Origin: Phymatolithon calcareum
Taxonomy: Eukaryota; Rhodophyta; Florideophyceae; Hapalidiales
Direction of reading: 5' to 3'
DNA: 64,000 nucleotides
Assembly (NCBI GenBank): GCA_977006965.1
Contig: CDRMUB010000001.1
Coordinates: forward strand, 124,001 to 188,000
In this document: piece after piece, positions 22,590 through 33,265 of the stretch
How the letters are laid out: the number at the start of each line of letters is the position of its first letter
How positions within the stretch are numbered: position 1 is the first letter of the stretch
Position numbers and translations under genes: made by a program
Notes under the pieces: generated by a model
The model's input: the letters and a program-made list of their open reading frames with translations, nothing else
Databases searched by the model: none
Told to the model about the DNA's origin: nothing

Positions 22590-23300
22590 ATATGAGAAGC
22601 TGTGCAATAAGCTCGGTCCATGAGACGTCGGACGCCCAGTTGAAAACAACTACGCTTCGCTACTGGACGTCGTGCACAGTGCAGTGCAATGCCGGAGGCA
22701 GAAAACACCACAGGAAGAAAAGAAGAGGACAAGCAAGAAGAAAGGAAATGGTAGCTGTGGCAGATCTGTACACGGGAGAAGAAGCTTGACGACAAAAGCT
22801 AAGACGCCGACTCGACGCTTACGGACAGATGAAGTCAACACAGCGACGTCCCTCGGCGGCGAACATGGCTTGAACCACGACCGAAGAACCGGCGCACGAG
22901 AAGGGAATGAGGAACTTGAACACGGTTGTCACCGATCTGGCTTGAACGGCGGACGATTGTGCGCAAGGAATGTGGAGAGAACGTCGACTTCGCGTAGTCT
23001 AAGGGACGTGCAGGCGAACACCCGCGTGCGGCGATCCGAGCATAGAGCCGAAATCCAAAGAACTCCCCACCTTCCTTTACTCAAAAGAAGGAACTAGCTG
23101 TCTTATATACCACTCTAGTGACACGTAAACATCACCCAAATATCCATAAAACCCGATTAGCTTATGGCCTAACGGATCACCTACTCAGGCTAGCATGCAT
23201 CACGAGATCATAGTGCAGGCGTAAAGTCGCGAGAGAAACAGCGCCAGATCTGAATCAGCAAATGCCAATACCCCTGGCGCCACACACAGCTAGGAATGCA
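22590..23300 (+). repeat. GC-rich dispersed repeat R, copy 1
   Basis: Matches 42.6-43.55 kb. Shared landmarks are the CGGCGGCGA-CATGGCTTG segment near 22855, the AAGAACTCCC-ACCTTCCTTTACTC segment near 23060, and the CTTATATAC string at 23100. The plus strand is purine- and GC-rich and encodes only low-complexity basic peptide. TTATATAC could be a promoter TATA box of an element. I do not recognise the family. Confidence 0.6.
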
Positions 23301-23992
23301 ACACTTGATATAGGACTGGGAAATCATTCCCTCCGCGCTTTTCGCGGCACGCTTATACATAGATGTAGGTAGCAAATGACTACGCCCTGCATATTGTTCA
23401 TACGATTGTGGGGCATTTTAGATCGACTCGACCGCACGCCAAAGTTTCATTCGCTCCGCACCTTCTCCTCAACTCAAGGAGATATAGAGCACTTGCCAGC
23501 AAGTGGTCATGTGGAATATTCCCTCCAAAGAGCACCTCCACTCTTATCAAGCTCACAGGTCAATGTATAAATGATCCATCTAAGAAGTAATAAATGGCCT
23601 CGACAGCGCCTGGACGAAGCGAGCATTCGAAGAGCTCTTAGCCATGTTTCAGGCTGCGGAAAAGTATATTCTGCTTGCAACCAGTAATTGCCGTCCCCGA
23701 GGTCCAGAAAGAGACCAGAGTTTGGATTTTGTGCCCCATTGAATCGCGTTGCACCATCAAAAACTAGAAACTCGTCTTTAAACAAAAATTCTTTTCTAAC
23801 CTTTCTTTTTTTCCCTGATATTAAGTCAATCCAGATCGTATATTTACGATGAAGAGCAGTGCTGTAACTGACGTGAATTTCATGACGAAGAGAAAGAAGT
23901 CTACATTAACCGACTAAATATGAGGCCAAAGTGGTTCAAGCTATTGAGGAGATACTACATTTTTCTGAATAGGGCAACTGAGATTTTGAATG
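23301..23992. other. Unrecognised, with a coding-like ORF on the minus strand
   Basis: The minus strand at 23507-23785 encodes 92 residues with protein-like composition (VFDGATRFNGAQNPNSGLFL, then LGDGNYWLQAEYTFPQPETW). No family is recognised. The remainder is AT-rich without motifs. Confidence 0.3.
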
Positions 23993-24700
23993 TACAGTCG
24001 AACCTGTATAGCTGCAACCTGTATAGCTGCAAAACCTGCATTCATGCAATCGAATCGCCTAGACCGATTTGGTATATGCCGAAAAGTAACTAAATTTAAA
24101 CCTACCTTGCAAACTGCATTAGTGCAACTGAAGGGAATGCCGCCCTTAATTTTGAATAAAATTTTGATAGCACGGATTGCAACAGAGACTGGCTCTCGTC
24201 ATAAATCGTGCAGGGCTGCTTGCCAAGTAAGTTCCATGTGCTACATAGAATAGCGTTTTTTGATGATGCTCATTCCTGCAGGAAACACCACTGCGCATAC
24301 CTCGTCAGCCCAAATGAGGAGGATGACTGCATCGCAGATGTGGAAGAGGCGGCACTTGTCGGCGATATCCTGCATGAAATGAATCCTGTTGAGACCAGCG
24401 AAGCCGCTGAGAGTGTTGAAAAGGAGAACAAGCCGAAATTGTCGCTTGCTGAGCAGTTGCGTCATCTGAGTTTGGCAGTAGAGATCATGGACGAGAGAGG
24501 AGAGTGTTCGTGGTCTGTGCGGCGCGCCATCCACGCATCGCAACGTAAGATTCGCTCCGACCACAAGAAGGGGCTCCAGCAGAGAAAGGTCACTGATTGG
24601 TTCAACTGAGCCTCGTGGACGATTGGGTAGAATGTTTCTGTAGCCCCTTATGATAAACCCTCCAAGACTGCAAAACCTCTATTACTGCATACCGAGAAGG
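23993..24700 (+). mobile_element. pogo/Tigger-like relic with transposase C terminus
   Basis: The left end starts CAGTCGAACCTGTATAGC (23995), a pogo/Tigger-style terminus. It is followed by a perfect 15-base tandem repeat, AACCTGTATAGCTGC (24001-24015 and 24016-24030). A subterminal motif of the form TGCAAA-CTGCATT--TGCAA occurs near 24028, 24108 and 24669. The ORF at 24208-24609 ends with KPKLSLAEQLRHLSLAVEIM, then a basic helix and KVTDWFN at the stop, which resembles the C termini of pogo-type transposases. The catalytic DDE domain is absent, so this is an internally deleted, non-autonomous copy. Confidence 0.45.
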
Positions 24701-25500
24701 CGCGCAGACAATTGTTCTTGAGAATACTTTACAAGGTTAAGTATGGTTACAGCACATGATGAAAAAAAGATCGTCGTAAAGAGCACAAGGACGGACCGGG
24801 CGAAACTAGGAACGCAAAGAATTCCAGCGCGAGCGGCTCGCCCGCGCAGGCGGAAGTGCCCTCGCCGATGAGGCTCGAGAATGCGCGCATTTTGGCTGCA
24901 GCTCGACAGAAATTGCTTGTCGTGATCATGAACGCGCCTATATTGTCGTGCCCCCAAAGTTTCTTTATTTATAGGTGACTTCGATGCCATCGCATCGCCG
25001 CTGTAGAGAATTGACCAATTCCAAAACTCGAGGCGACAAATAAAACAAAAAGGCTATCATAGCTGGTCCAAGCTCGCTTTCCTCTGGAAGGTGATCCGCT
25101 CACGAACCAAGCCGAGTGCCGCGGAAAGCCGATCCCCGAGAGGTGCTGCTGTAACCAGAGACAGCAAGGAGTCAGCCAATCTGTGCGTAAAAAAGACTGC
25201 TTTACCAGGAAGCCGGCGTATTGGTTCTGTGGCATCATAATGCCTACACGTGTAGCACCGCATCTTCCTATTCTCCATTGGTCACTATATGGCCAATCAC
25301 ATTCTTCCACATCTCCCTTTGTAATCTCCCAGATTTTCTCAGCAGTAAAAGGAGGAGCCCAGGCAGGAGAGTGAGACAGGGGGTCTGGGGGTTATTTTCG
25401 TCCCCTTTCATTTTGCCATCTGCGCGCGCGTTCTCCCCACTCGAACACAGCCTTCCGATACAGGCGCTCGCTACCGCACGTACACGTCGTACTACCTACC
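24701..25500. other. No recognisable gene
   Basis: Precedes the copia-like gag. I looked here for a long terminal repeat that recurs after 30390 and did not find one. Short frames on both strands are uninformative. Confidence 0.4.
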
Positions 25501-25506
25501 ACAGTT

Positions 25507-26876
25507 ATGGGCCCAGCGCCTGGTTCTTCGAAAGGTCATTCGCCGACAGACCCTCCCATGTTCAGTCCAACCGAGGACATGGAGGTCTGGCGTCGCGAGA
25601 TTTCTAGATGGGTGACCACCACCTCAGAAGCCCCCAAGAAGGGCACAGACCGCGTCTACCAGACCGTATTCGCCACATTAGCTCGTCAGTTATACGATCG
25701 AGGTCTGCCCACGGCTCCGAAGTCTATCGTCGATGAGGCTCATTCTCATGGCCTTGTAGATTTCGATCAGGAAGACCAAATTGAGGCTGTAAGGGAATTG
25801 CTGTTGATCCACCCATTGCAGTAGTCACCAGACTGATAGCTTCCTTCCATGCGGTCACAAACTGCCGTCGTCGTAAGGGAGAGGATCTTCAGACCTTCGT
25901 CTCCAGGTTCCGTGGTCTTGCAGCTGAGCATCTAATGCACGCAGGAGCATCTGCCTCGTCCCAACTTTGGGAAGTTCTGGCGATCACACTGCTCAATAAT
26001 GCTTCACTGAGCTAGGATACCCTAACTAGTGCTAAGCTTCAGTTGATCAGGTTCGCCGAGTCCCGCAAGCGAAACGAATTTGATCCCTCTCTTCTTCTGA
26101 GTCCTGCAGATCATTCGAAGGTTGACCACATTTTAGGTGAGCTTAAAGAGCTTCGGGAGGATCGATCCTTGAAGATCTATAAGAAGGACACCTTCCAGAA
26201 AGCAGCTCGCAAAGCAGTTCACGTTCGATCCAACCTAAACGAATTAGTGAGCGATCTGGGGTCTGTTGCGAAAAGCGACAAAGAATTGAATAAGCCATCT
26301 GATAAGGCCGCCAATCAGATGCTTTTCAGTTCCGGAACCCGATGCCGTCTTTATCTTGATGACGCTGTTGCAGTCTTGCGCAACATTTCCTCCTCACCGA
26401 AACCATCCGTTTCAATGACCCCTGCAGAGATCGAAAATCTTATCGGTCAGAGGGTAAATAAGGCCCTACTGGCGTTTAACTCTTCATCGAGAGAGAATTC
26501 GCAGACCAAGAATCGCGAATCTAGCGTTCAAAATCGCAAAACATCCACGCAGCAGAGACCCTCACTTCCCTCACGATTGCAAGGGCGTATTGGGAAGCGC
26601 CGAAACAATCGCTCGAAACGTCCTCCTCGTGTCGGACCAAGTGGTTCTGCATCATTCTGCTACGACTGTGGCTCCTCAAAGCACAAACGTGGACATGATT
26701 CTTGTCCTCAGCCATCGTTTGGCACGAAGCAGATTCGCTCTCAAGGCGGGTGCGATAATCCTGCTGAGAAAAAGGATCGATCAAGCTCTGAACAAGACCA
26801 GCATTTCCGAATGGGCTCCAACCCTTCCAAGCACAGACATGCCTAACATCTGGCGTTGGTGCCCCATCTGACGTTA
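25507..26876 (+). pseudogene. Copia-like element, gag region
   Basis: Reading starts at the ATG at 25507, passes through a frameshift near 25822 and a stop near 26014, and continues open at 26043-26846. It encodes a helical, charged Gag-like protein. Near the end is a basic region followed by a zinc knuckle (CYDCGSSKHKRGHDSC; Cys-X2-Cys-X4-His-type with an altered last spacing). The knuckle is the usual nucleic-acid-binding part of retrotransposon Gag. It is immediately followed by the protease region in another frame, as expected for a gag-pol element. Confidence 0.65.
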
Positions 26877-26887
26877 GTCCATCCCTC

Positions 26888-28359
26888 TTGGATCCAAATC
26901 CAGTCCTTGACATCGGTTGTCCGCGTAGTGTCGGCGAAATCGAATCTGCTGCTGCCCTTTGTATTGCTATGGGAATTGATCTTGTTCTAAATCCTCTTGA
27001 TTGTGCTCCATTCTACCATTCCTACGGTCCGAAAGGCAGTGATCTCAAGCTGACCATAGCTTTATGGAAGCTCAATACCACAGATCTCAATTGTCGAAAT
27101 GTCCAGCTGCCTTTCTATCTCACGAAAGGTGACGGTCCTTTGCTTCTTGGTAATCATATACTTTCTCGATCCAATTTGTTCGGGGACCAAAATCTTCTCG
27201 AAATTCCGTCTAATGTTCTCAATCTGTCTCCTCACCGCTTGATTCTTCCTACATATACTTCAGGAAACAAAAACACACTTCGAACTTATTTGCACCTTGT
27301 TCCATCCCAATCGAAGGCATTTAAGTCATTCTTTACTTCCACCAAATCATTTTATACTTCTGCTTTGCTGGACAGGGAAGCCCCGTTTCTATCTTCCACT
27401 TCCTCATCCTACCCGAGCATTTCCGACTCAAAAGTCGCCCGAAACTTGGCAACAAAGCTCGACGTTTACACACACCTCACTGTCCGGGACATGCGTGAGA
27501 TATGTAAACGAGCTGGAATTTATACTCCTATCTTTCAAAATGCACTCGAGTGGGCATATGCAAAGTGCACTAGTTGCAAACAGACTGGACGTCCGCTAAA
27601 TGCGAAAAATGTATCCTTAAGAAAGATCCAGCTTGACTTCATGTACGTTCAAGAGCTTGGAAACCTCCCCATTCTCCACATGAAAGACGTTGCAAGTGGC
27701 TTTTCTGCTACGGTCCTCATGTCTTCACGTGATATGGACGATTTGCTCAAAATGATTATTACGCACTGGTTCAATGTGTATGGTCCACCTCGAATCATTT
27801 CCGGAGATCCACAGTTTAACAATGAGGTTATTGATCCATGTGCAAATTCCATTACTGTTCATTTGATCCGAGACCTGCGCGACGGCACAAAAAGATTGAC
27901 TCCGTCGAATCCGGTAACGCAACCATCCGACTCTTCGTACAGCGTTTAATCAAAGACGAACAGCATCTTCGCAGCGTGCGAGGAATTTACAAGTCAGACT
28001 ATGAGATTCTCTCAAGGGCTACTTTCCTCAAAAACGTCCTTCATGGTGGAAAGATCCTGAGCAGCTTTGAGCTCGCTAGAGGATACACTCCATCTCTCTG
28101 TGGTCTACCAAAGAGCGCGCTCACCGACAAGATATTCACATCGCATCACGAACAGGTTGCACGCAGAGCTCTCAGCTTGCTCTTAACCACAAAGAACGTT
28201 CGTCCGGTTGGCCAACACATCCTAACGCCAAAGACTCCGGTTTACTATTTCAAGAAAGAGACAAAATTTGGAAAATTGCATCTTGGTTTCGTCCTCAGGG
28301 CAGAAAAGTATTTTGCGCTCATCTGTAATACTTCAAAGCTCAAAGGTCGGCCCTTCTAA
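26888..28359 (+). pseudogene. Copia-like element, protease and integrase
   Basis: The first ORF (26888-27949) opens with a retropepsin-like segment: VLDIGCPRSVGEIES, where the active site would be D-T/S-G and is D-I-G here, and later PLLLGNHIL. Next comes the integrase zinc-binding region with HLTVRDMREIC and the CTSC pair. The integrase core follows, with LDFMYV, LHMKDVASGF and YGPPRIISGDPQF. A frameshift near 27840-27945 leads into 27838-28359, which carries LSSFELARGYTPSL and VYYFKKETKFGKLHLGFV, the usual integrase C-terminal region. The order protease, integrase, RT identifies the Ty1/copia type. Confidence 0.75.
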
Positions 28360-30389
28360 GTGGCATACGAGGACATTCGTCTGGCTCCATCCTCCTCACT
28401 TCTTCACGAGCTCGACGTCCTTGAGCTCGGAGAGCTTTCTTTCTTTGGCCCCGATGATGACCCAAATCCGGTACCAGAGATTAATGACCCAATTTCAAGT
28501 CCCGGAAATAACACTGGAGATTCCGACAGCTCTTCTATTCAAGAGGAACACGCTCTATGGTCCATGCATCCTCTTTCCTGGTCATTCTTCGGTTCCGTTT
28601 CCTTATCTGATAAGAAGGTGAATGTCCCCTCCATGGATATCGGCACTGTTTCAACCGCCTTCGATCAGTCCAAAGACATTGGAGAATATCCGTCAAGACG
28701 TCCTAATATAATTCCTTGTTCTTTGGATTCTTCCGAACAACGGATACTTCACAGAATATGAGAAATCATAGCACTCTCTCCTGTCTCAGAAACTAAATTG
28801 CAGTTCGCACCGAGATGGATTCTCGATAAGGCAATTGCAAAAGAAAAGAGCAACTACGTCGACAAAGGAGCCTTCAGTCCTGTAAGCATTCGACAAGTGC
28901 CACAGAGATCTAACATAATCAGCTCCCATCACTTCTTCGAGATCAAGAACAATGGTATCCAAGGCAAGCTGAAGCTGAAATGCAGACTCGTTCCACACGG
29001 AAATCGCGACAAGGAAAAGGAAGAGCTTCGGAAAGACTCTTCAACGGCACAGTTTTCTGTAATACGTATACTCCTTTCTCTGGCTGCGCTTATGCATTTC
29101 AGGCTTGCAACTATCGATATCTCTGGGGCTTATCTACAAGCAGGAACGCTTCAGCACGACATATATATGCGCCCACCAAAAGGTTTGTAAGACTATATTG
29201 ATGAAGTCTGGAAGCTCATCAAACTTGCTTTTGGTCTTGTCGAGTCTGGACGTCTCTGGAAGCTCTGCGTGGAAGACTAGATGTCTGAGTATGGATTGGA
29301 AACCATTCCAGGTGTCCCGCAGCTGTTTATTCTAAGAAAAAACCACTCCAAAATTGTCCTGCTCATTGCAAAGGTAGGTCACGATCTACTTTTCGCCGGA
29401 AGTCCAAAAGAAATTCAAAGATTCAAAGGCGCTATTTCAATGCGCTTTATAATTGGCCGCTTCGTTGCAGAGCGCAAATTGCTGTTCAACAGACTGTTCA
29501 TTGAGCAATCTGAAGACTATAGTGTCCGTTTTTCCATGATCGAGTTCATGAGCACAATTTCTCCATTGGATATTCCGCGCACTCGTCGAAAGCAGCACGA
29601 AGATGTATGCACTCCCGCTGAGCTCACGTCTTTCCAAAGCCTCACCGGGAAGCTTAACTACATTGGCCATGGAGTTCTTCCTCAAGCATCACTTGCTTCC
29701 AGCAAACTCCAGCAGAATGTTGGGAGTCTTCGTGTCAAACACTTGAAGGAAGCAAACTCTGCGTTCCATCAACTTCGTCAGCTTTCGCCAGCCCTCCTGT
29801 ATAATTCGCTACCGTCTCCTCTCCTAGACCACTCATCTTTCCAGTCTATCTCGATTCTTTCCTTTTCTGATGCCAGTACTGGAACATCCTCTTACGGCCA
29901 AACAGGATTTATCACGGGACTATACATTCCCGGTCAGGACCGCTCTGTGTACCACTTTCTCGATTGGTACAGTTGCAAGCAGTCGCGGATATCGTTTTCC
30001 TCCGTTGGTGCCGAAAAACTTGCCGCTGCAGAGTCCGCCGACCGCTCACTTCTGTTAGTAGAATGGATCTCGGTCATTATATCCCCGCACAAACAAATTC
30101 CACTAGTTCTCACCGTCTATTCGTATGGTCTACACTCCACGATCACTACGTACACGAGGGTCGTGATTATCGTCTTCGTCCTACTGTATCTCGTCTTCGT
30201 GATTCATTTGAGGCTGCATATATATCAGTTATGCAGTGGATACCTGGATCTCAGAATCTAGCAGACGCGCTCACCAAAGCCAATCCTGTTGTTTTCAAAA
30301 CATTGAACAACACAATGGTATCGGGAATCCTCCCACACATGACTTTATCCAAAGCGCACCGAATTATCTGTTCGCAACACAATTTGTAA
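28360..30389 (+). pseudogene. Copia-like element, reverse transcriptase and RNase H
   Basis: The frame continues through stops at 28357, 28759, 29188 and 29278. The RT fingers and palm are clear (KLKCRLVPHGN, RLATIDISGAYLQAG, IYMRPPKGL). The active-site box, normally V-D-D, reads KVGHDLLFAG at about 29371-29400, so the first catalytic aspartate is replaced by histidine. RNase H follows, with FSDASTGTSSYGQTGF and FSSVGAEKLAAAESADRSLL. After a frameshift near 30050-30150 it ends with GSQNLADALTKANP and a stop near 30389. Four stops plus the altered active site make it inactive. Confidence 0.8.
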
Positions 30390-30476
30390 ATCTCTGCTAA
30401 ACTCGTTATCACTGTTCACGATTCATAATGAGCCAATCGCATTCGCACGACTACCTCATGCTCAAATCTCCACCAC

Positions 30477-31439
30477 TTAGTCCGAGCCTCTCTTCCTCTT
30501 GTTCCGATTCCGGGGCCTGTTCCGCTTCCCTGTAACCATCGGAATCATCCGCACCTCTTCGATGTAATCGAACCTGACGCCGTCTCCGAGACATGCCCTC
30601 AACGCTTGAGGACTAAGCTTCAAGGCACAGCGCTCCATGCCGTCGAAAATAAGTTTCCTGTTGGCATCAATAACCACTATGTGGTTCTCGAATCCCGTGC
30701 CAGGCAAGGTAGTAAGGTATATCCCGCTATTTTGCTGCATGAGCCAATTCAGACTTGGCTCCCCAATTCCAGGCACATGTACTAGCGCATACCTTCCCAC
30801 TGCGTCCGAAAACCATTTCGACAGGTCTGCTAGACCTCTCACGCGTGGTTCGTCCACTCTTCCTCGAACCACATTCCGCATCACTTCACGAGCATCATCT
30901 GGTCGTCCCAGCTCCTTGATTCCGTTCAGCACTTCCGCCAAAACGCACGATGTATCACCGCCCGTCTGATAATATACCGGGTATTCTGCACAGTAATAAG
31001 ACTTGGCAGCCCTGCTTGCACCCCGACTCCCGGGACGATCCAGGCGCAAAGCAAGACCTTTGTGATCGATACACCATTTGTCTACTGCGTCCACGCAGAG
31101 ATACGTAGGGTCAAGTCCCAGGACCGCTATGCCATCCCCTGTCACTCTGTGTGTTTTACCGACCTTGCCTCTACCGTCGACGGGAACGCCAGCAATCTTA
31201 GTCATCTCCATGATATACAGTATGATTGGATACCACTTCAGACCTTTCTTATCGGCAGAGGCGTAGAAACGGCCATCAATCTCTCTTTCCTTCTGACCGT
31301 CCGAGAGCTTGATCTTCCGGAACTGCCAGCCTGCGCTACTACTCGCACTTCCACGTTCTTCCTCAAGAAACCCCAACCGCGCTGCATCATGCATCGTCAG
31401 CTTGCGTTTGGGCCTTCTTCTTTCTGCTCCACCCAGCAC
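30477..31439 (-). CDS. Cysteine-peptidase-like ORF, 320 codons, open
   Basis: A long uninterrupted minus-strand frame of higher GC than its surroundings. The likely catalytic Cys165 sits in TGGDTSCVLAEVLNGI and His253 in FENHIVVIDANRK, followed by Asp258. This Cys, then His, then Asp/Asn order with a helix after Cys and a strand after His is typical of the papain-like/C39-like fold. The C terminus is very basic (GKRNRPRNRNKRKRG), a possible nuclear localisation signal. The first codon of this span is GTG. An ATG at residue 16 (TMHDAARLGF) is a more likely start, or the frame is entered by frameshift from the histone-tail ORF it overlaps by 43 bases. The family is not recognised beyond the fold, and activity is unproven. 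Confidence 0.5.
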   Translation of the reverse strand: MLGGAERRRPKRKLTMHDAARLGFLEEERGSASSSAGWQFRKIKLSDGQKEREIDGRFYASADKKGLKWYPIILYIMEMTKIAGVPVDGRGKVGKTHRVTGDGIAVLGLDPTYLCVDAVDKWCIDHKGLALRLDRPGSRGASRAAKSYYCAEYPVYYQTGGDTSCVLAEVLNGIKELGRPDDAREVMRNVVRGRVDEPRVRGLADLSKWFSDAVGRYALVHVPGIGEPSLNWLMQQNSGIYLTTLPGTGFENHIVVIDANRKLIFDGMERCALKLSPQALRACLGDGVRFDYIEEVRMIPMVTGKRNRPRNRNKRKRGSD

Positions 31440-32356
31440 GCCGTCATCTCGTGCACCCTGGCCTCCCCAGGATGCTTGACGGTGCGCGCAGCCTTCGTAG
31501 CGAGTTTCTTCCTCGGAGCTCTTCCACCCGTGGACTTACTCGCTGTCTGCTTTGTGACCGCCATGTTGCTCTCCGTCAACTCGGTTGCCTGCTCGCTTTC
31601 ATCTGAGTACGAGTGGGCTGGGAGTTCTTGCCGCTGAGGGTATTCTTTCTGTCCTTTCGAAGACCGAAGGGCCATACCTAGTTCTGATGTCCCAAGATCA
31701 TTGCCAGAGGTAATCTTGGCTCTCAAAGTACCCTCAGTGGTTCTCGAACTTTGTGTATTGCTTTGAAGCGGCTTCGTCTTTTTGAGATATGACAATATTC
31801 TTGTAGAATTTTTGTCGACTTCTGGAGTCGGCTCCCCCAATATCGATCTCTTAATGGGACGTGACACATAATCAAAAATACGCTTCTTCGCAGGCTCAAA
31901 CCACCCTTCCTCCTCGACTGCAATATATCGAATACCAATTTCGTACGTGGCTAATCCAGCATCCATTGTTAGTGCGAGAGGGCTGTAGCAAATTCTTCCA
32001 GGTCGGCACCATTGTCGCATTAAATGCTTGTATAGTTCTTTTGGTCGTTCCGATGCATCAAAAGGTTTTCTGGTCGAATCCGTAAGGCGGGACCGTGACG
32101 TCAAAATATTGGACACAACGTTTGTCCATGGCGGAATTATTGAGTTCTCGTACTCCTTACTTGATGAGAAGTAGTGCTTTTCCGGAGATCGTGTGCTCTT
32201 TTTGATAAACACAGCAGCGTATTGAACAATATCTTGCGGTTGAAGCGCAAATGTCAACCTTTTTACATTCATAGTATCAGGTACATAAAGCATTGGGCAG
32301 GATATTGCAGTAAGCCCAATCTTCGTCGCGGCATTTACAATTTGAGAGAATTGCAT
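31397..32356 (-). CDS. Methyltransferase-like C-terminal part ending in a histone H3-like tail
   Basis: One open frame of 319 codons. Residues 1-165 look like the end of a class I DNA methyltransferase: a Gly-Leu strand, a KPFDASERPKELYKHLMRQW segment before the SAM motif, a degenerate motif I (CYSPLALTMDAG where DPF-GSGT is expected), then EIGIRYIAVEEEGWFEPAKK, the usual G-R-Y-I-G-I-E strand and helix. Residues 266-291 (AVTKQTASKSTGGRAPRKK, then LATKAAR) match the first 26 residues of histone H3 at 22 of 26 positions. Lys4, Lys9, Ser10, Lys18 and Lys23 are kept; Arg2, Arg8, Lys14 and Gln19 are changed. An ATG directly precedes the tail, so it might also be a separate start. The frame then ends within 28 residues, inside the peptidase ORF's overlap. 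Confidence 0.5.
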   Translation of the reverse strand: MQFSQIVNAATKIGLTAISCPMLYVPDTMNVKRLTFALQPQDIVQYAAVFIKKSTRSPEKHYFSSSKEYENSIIPPWTNVVSNILTSRSRLTDSTRKPFDASERPKELYKHLMRQWCRPGRICYSPLALTMDAGLATYEIGIRYIAVEEEGWFEPAKKRIFDYVSRPIKRSILGEPTPEVDKNSTRILSYLKKTKPLQSNTQSSRTTEGTLRAKITSGNDLGTSELGMALRSSKGQKEYPQRQELPAHSYSDESEQATELTESNMAVTKQTASKSTGGRAPRKKLATKAARTVKHPGEARVHEMTACWVEQKEEGPNAS

Positions 32357-33265
32357 AGCCGAACAAAACGCATGTGCAACAATGTGCTTCCAATGTGCTG
32401 CACGTGTTTGTCAATCGAGTCCTGGTTTTTGTCTTCTTGCGGAATGTCAAAAATTGCAAAGTCCGTGCATACTTCGACCATCCATTATTCCTCTCTCTTT
32501 TTCTCGAATTTTTCGATACTGCAATTCATGAGCTTCCATCCCGGTGGCTCGCACACTGATTCAATTGTCTCATCGACAAGTCTCGCCTTTTTTGCAAACC
32601 AGGCCAGATTCGATGCTCCCTCAGATTTTTGCTTGGTGATAAGTTCTTCTTGCTCTTCATTATTTGATTTCGAAGTCCCTGTTGAGGCGGTTGTACTGAG
32701 CTCTGGTAGAGAAGGGACTATTTCCTTTTCTTGCCCTCGTTCATGACAAGCAGTAGTCTCCAGGGCTGAGTTTGATTATGGCTCAGAATCGAGATGCAGC
32801 TTCTTCGACTTTATCTTTTTCCGTGCAAGTAATATTTTCAAGTCACCGCCTGGCTCATGCTTTTCGCATTCCTGCTCGAGATCTGGGTAAATCTCGTCCC
32901 CTTAGTAGGAGAAGTCTGCGAGGTCTTCGTCGTGCTTGTCCGTATTTTTCATTTGTTCGACAAGATGTTCTAGCTCTGGAGGGAGCCGTGTATATTCGCA
33001 AAGACTCATGAAGACGTTAACGGCCTTGAGAGCTCGACGAACATAAAATACGTTTTCGCTAACTTGATGTGGTGCCATGGCTTTCGGAACGGGGAATTTT
33101 TGTCCTATAAAAATTGCTCATTCTTCTCAGAAGCGCGATGGCTTCTTCATCTGTCAACGTATTTGGCACCGACTTCAAGTTTGTGATTGTGAAAGCAGCT
33201 TCTGCGCATTTAGGATTCTTTTCCTGAAGAACGTCTAGGTACCGTAGAGCCCTTATAGGTAGTTT
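32357..33265 (-). pseudogene. Decayed middle part linking ParB-like and methyltransferase-like domains
   Basis: The minus strand carries coding-like sequence in changing frames. From 33265 it continues directly after one TGA in the upstream frame (LRYLDVLQEKNPKCAEAAFT). It then shifts to a frame reading RLPPELEHLVEQMKNTDKHD. After further stops it reads FAIFDIPQEDKN near 32450, where a DNA methyltransferase would carry its D/N-P-P-Y motif IV; here it is D-I-P-Q. A frameshift near 32355 joins it to the open ORF that follows. At least three stops and two frameshifts show that this section is no longer translatable as one protein. Confidence 0.45.

Noticed and set aside
22672-23097. A 141-codon basic protein in repeat R
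   Set aside because: The frame is not kept in the second copy at 42.6-43.5 kb; its composition follows from the purine-rich DNA.
31438-31600. A complete histone H3 gene
   Set aside because: Only the first 26 residues resemble H3. The globular histone-fold domain is absent in all three minus-strand frames downstream.
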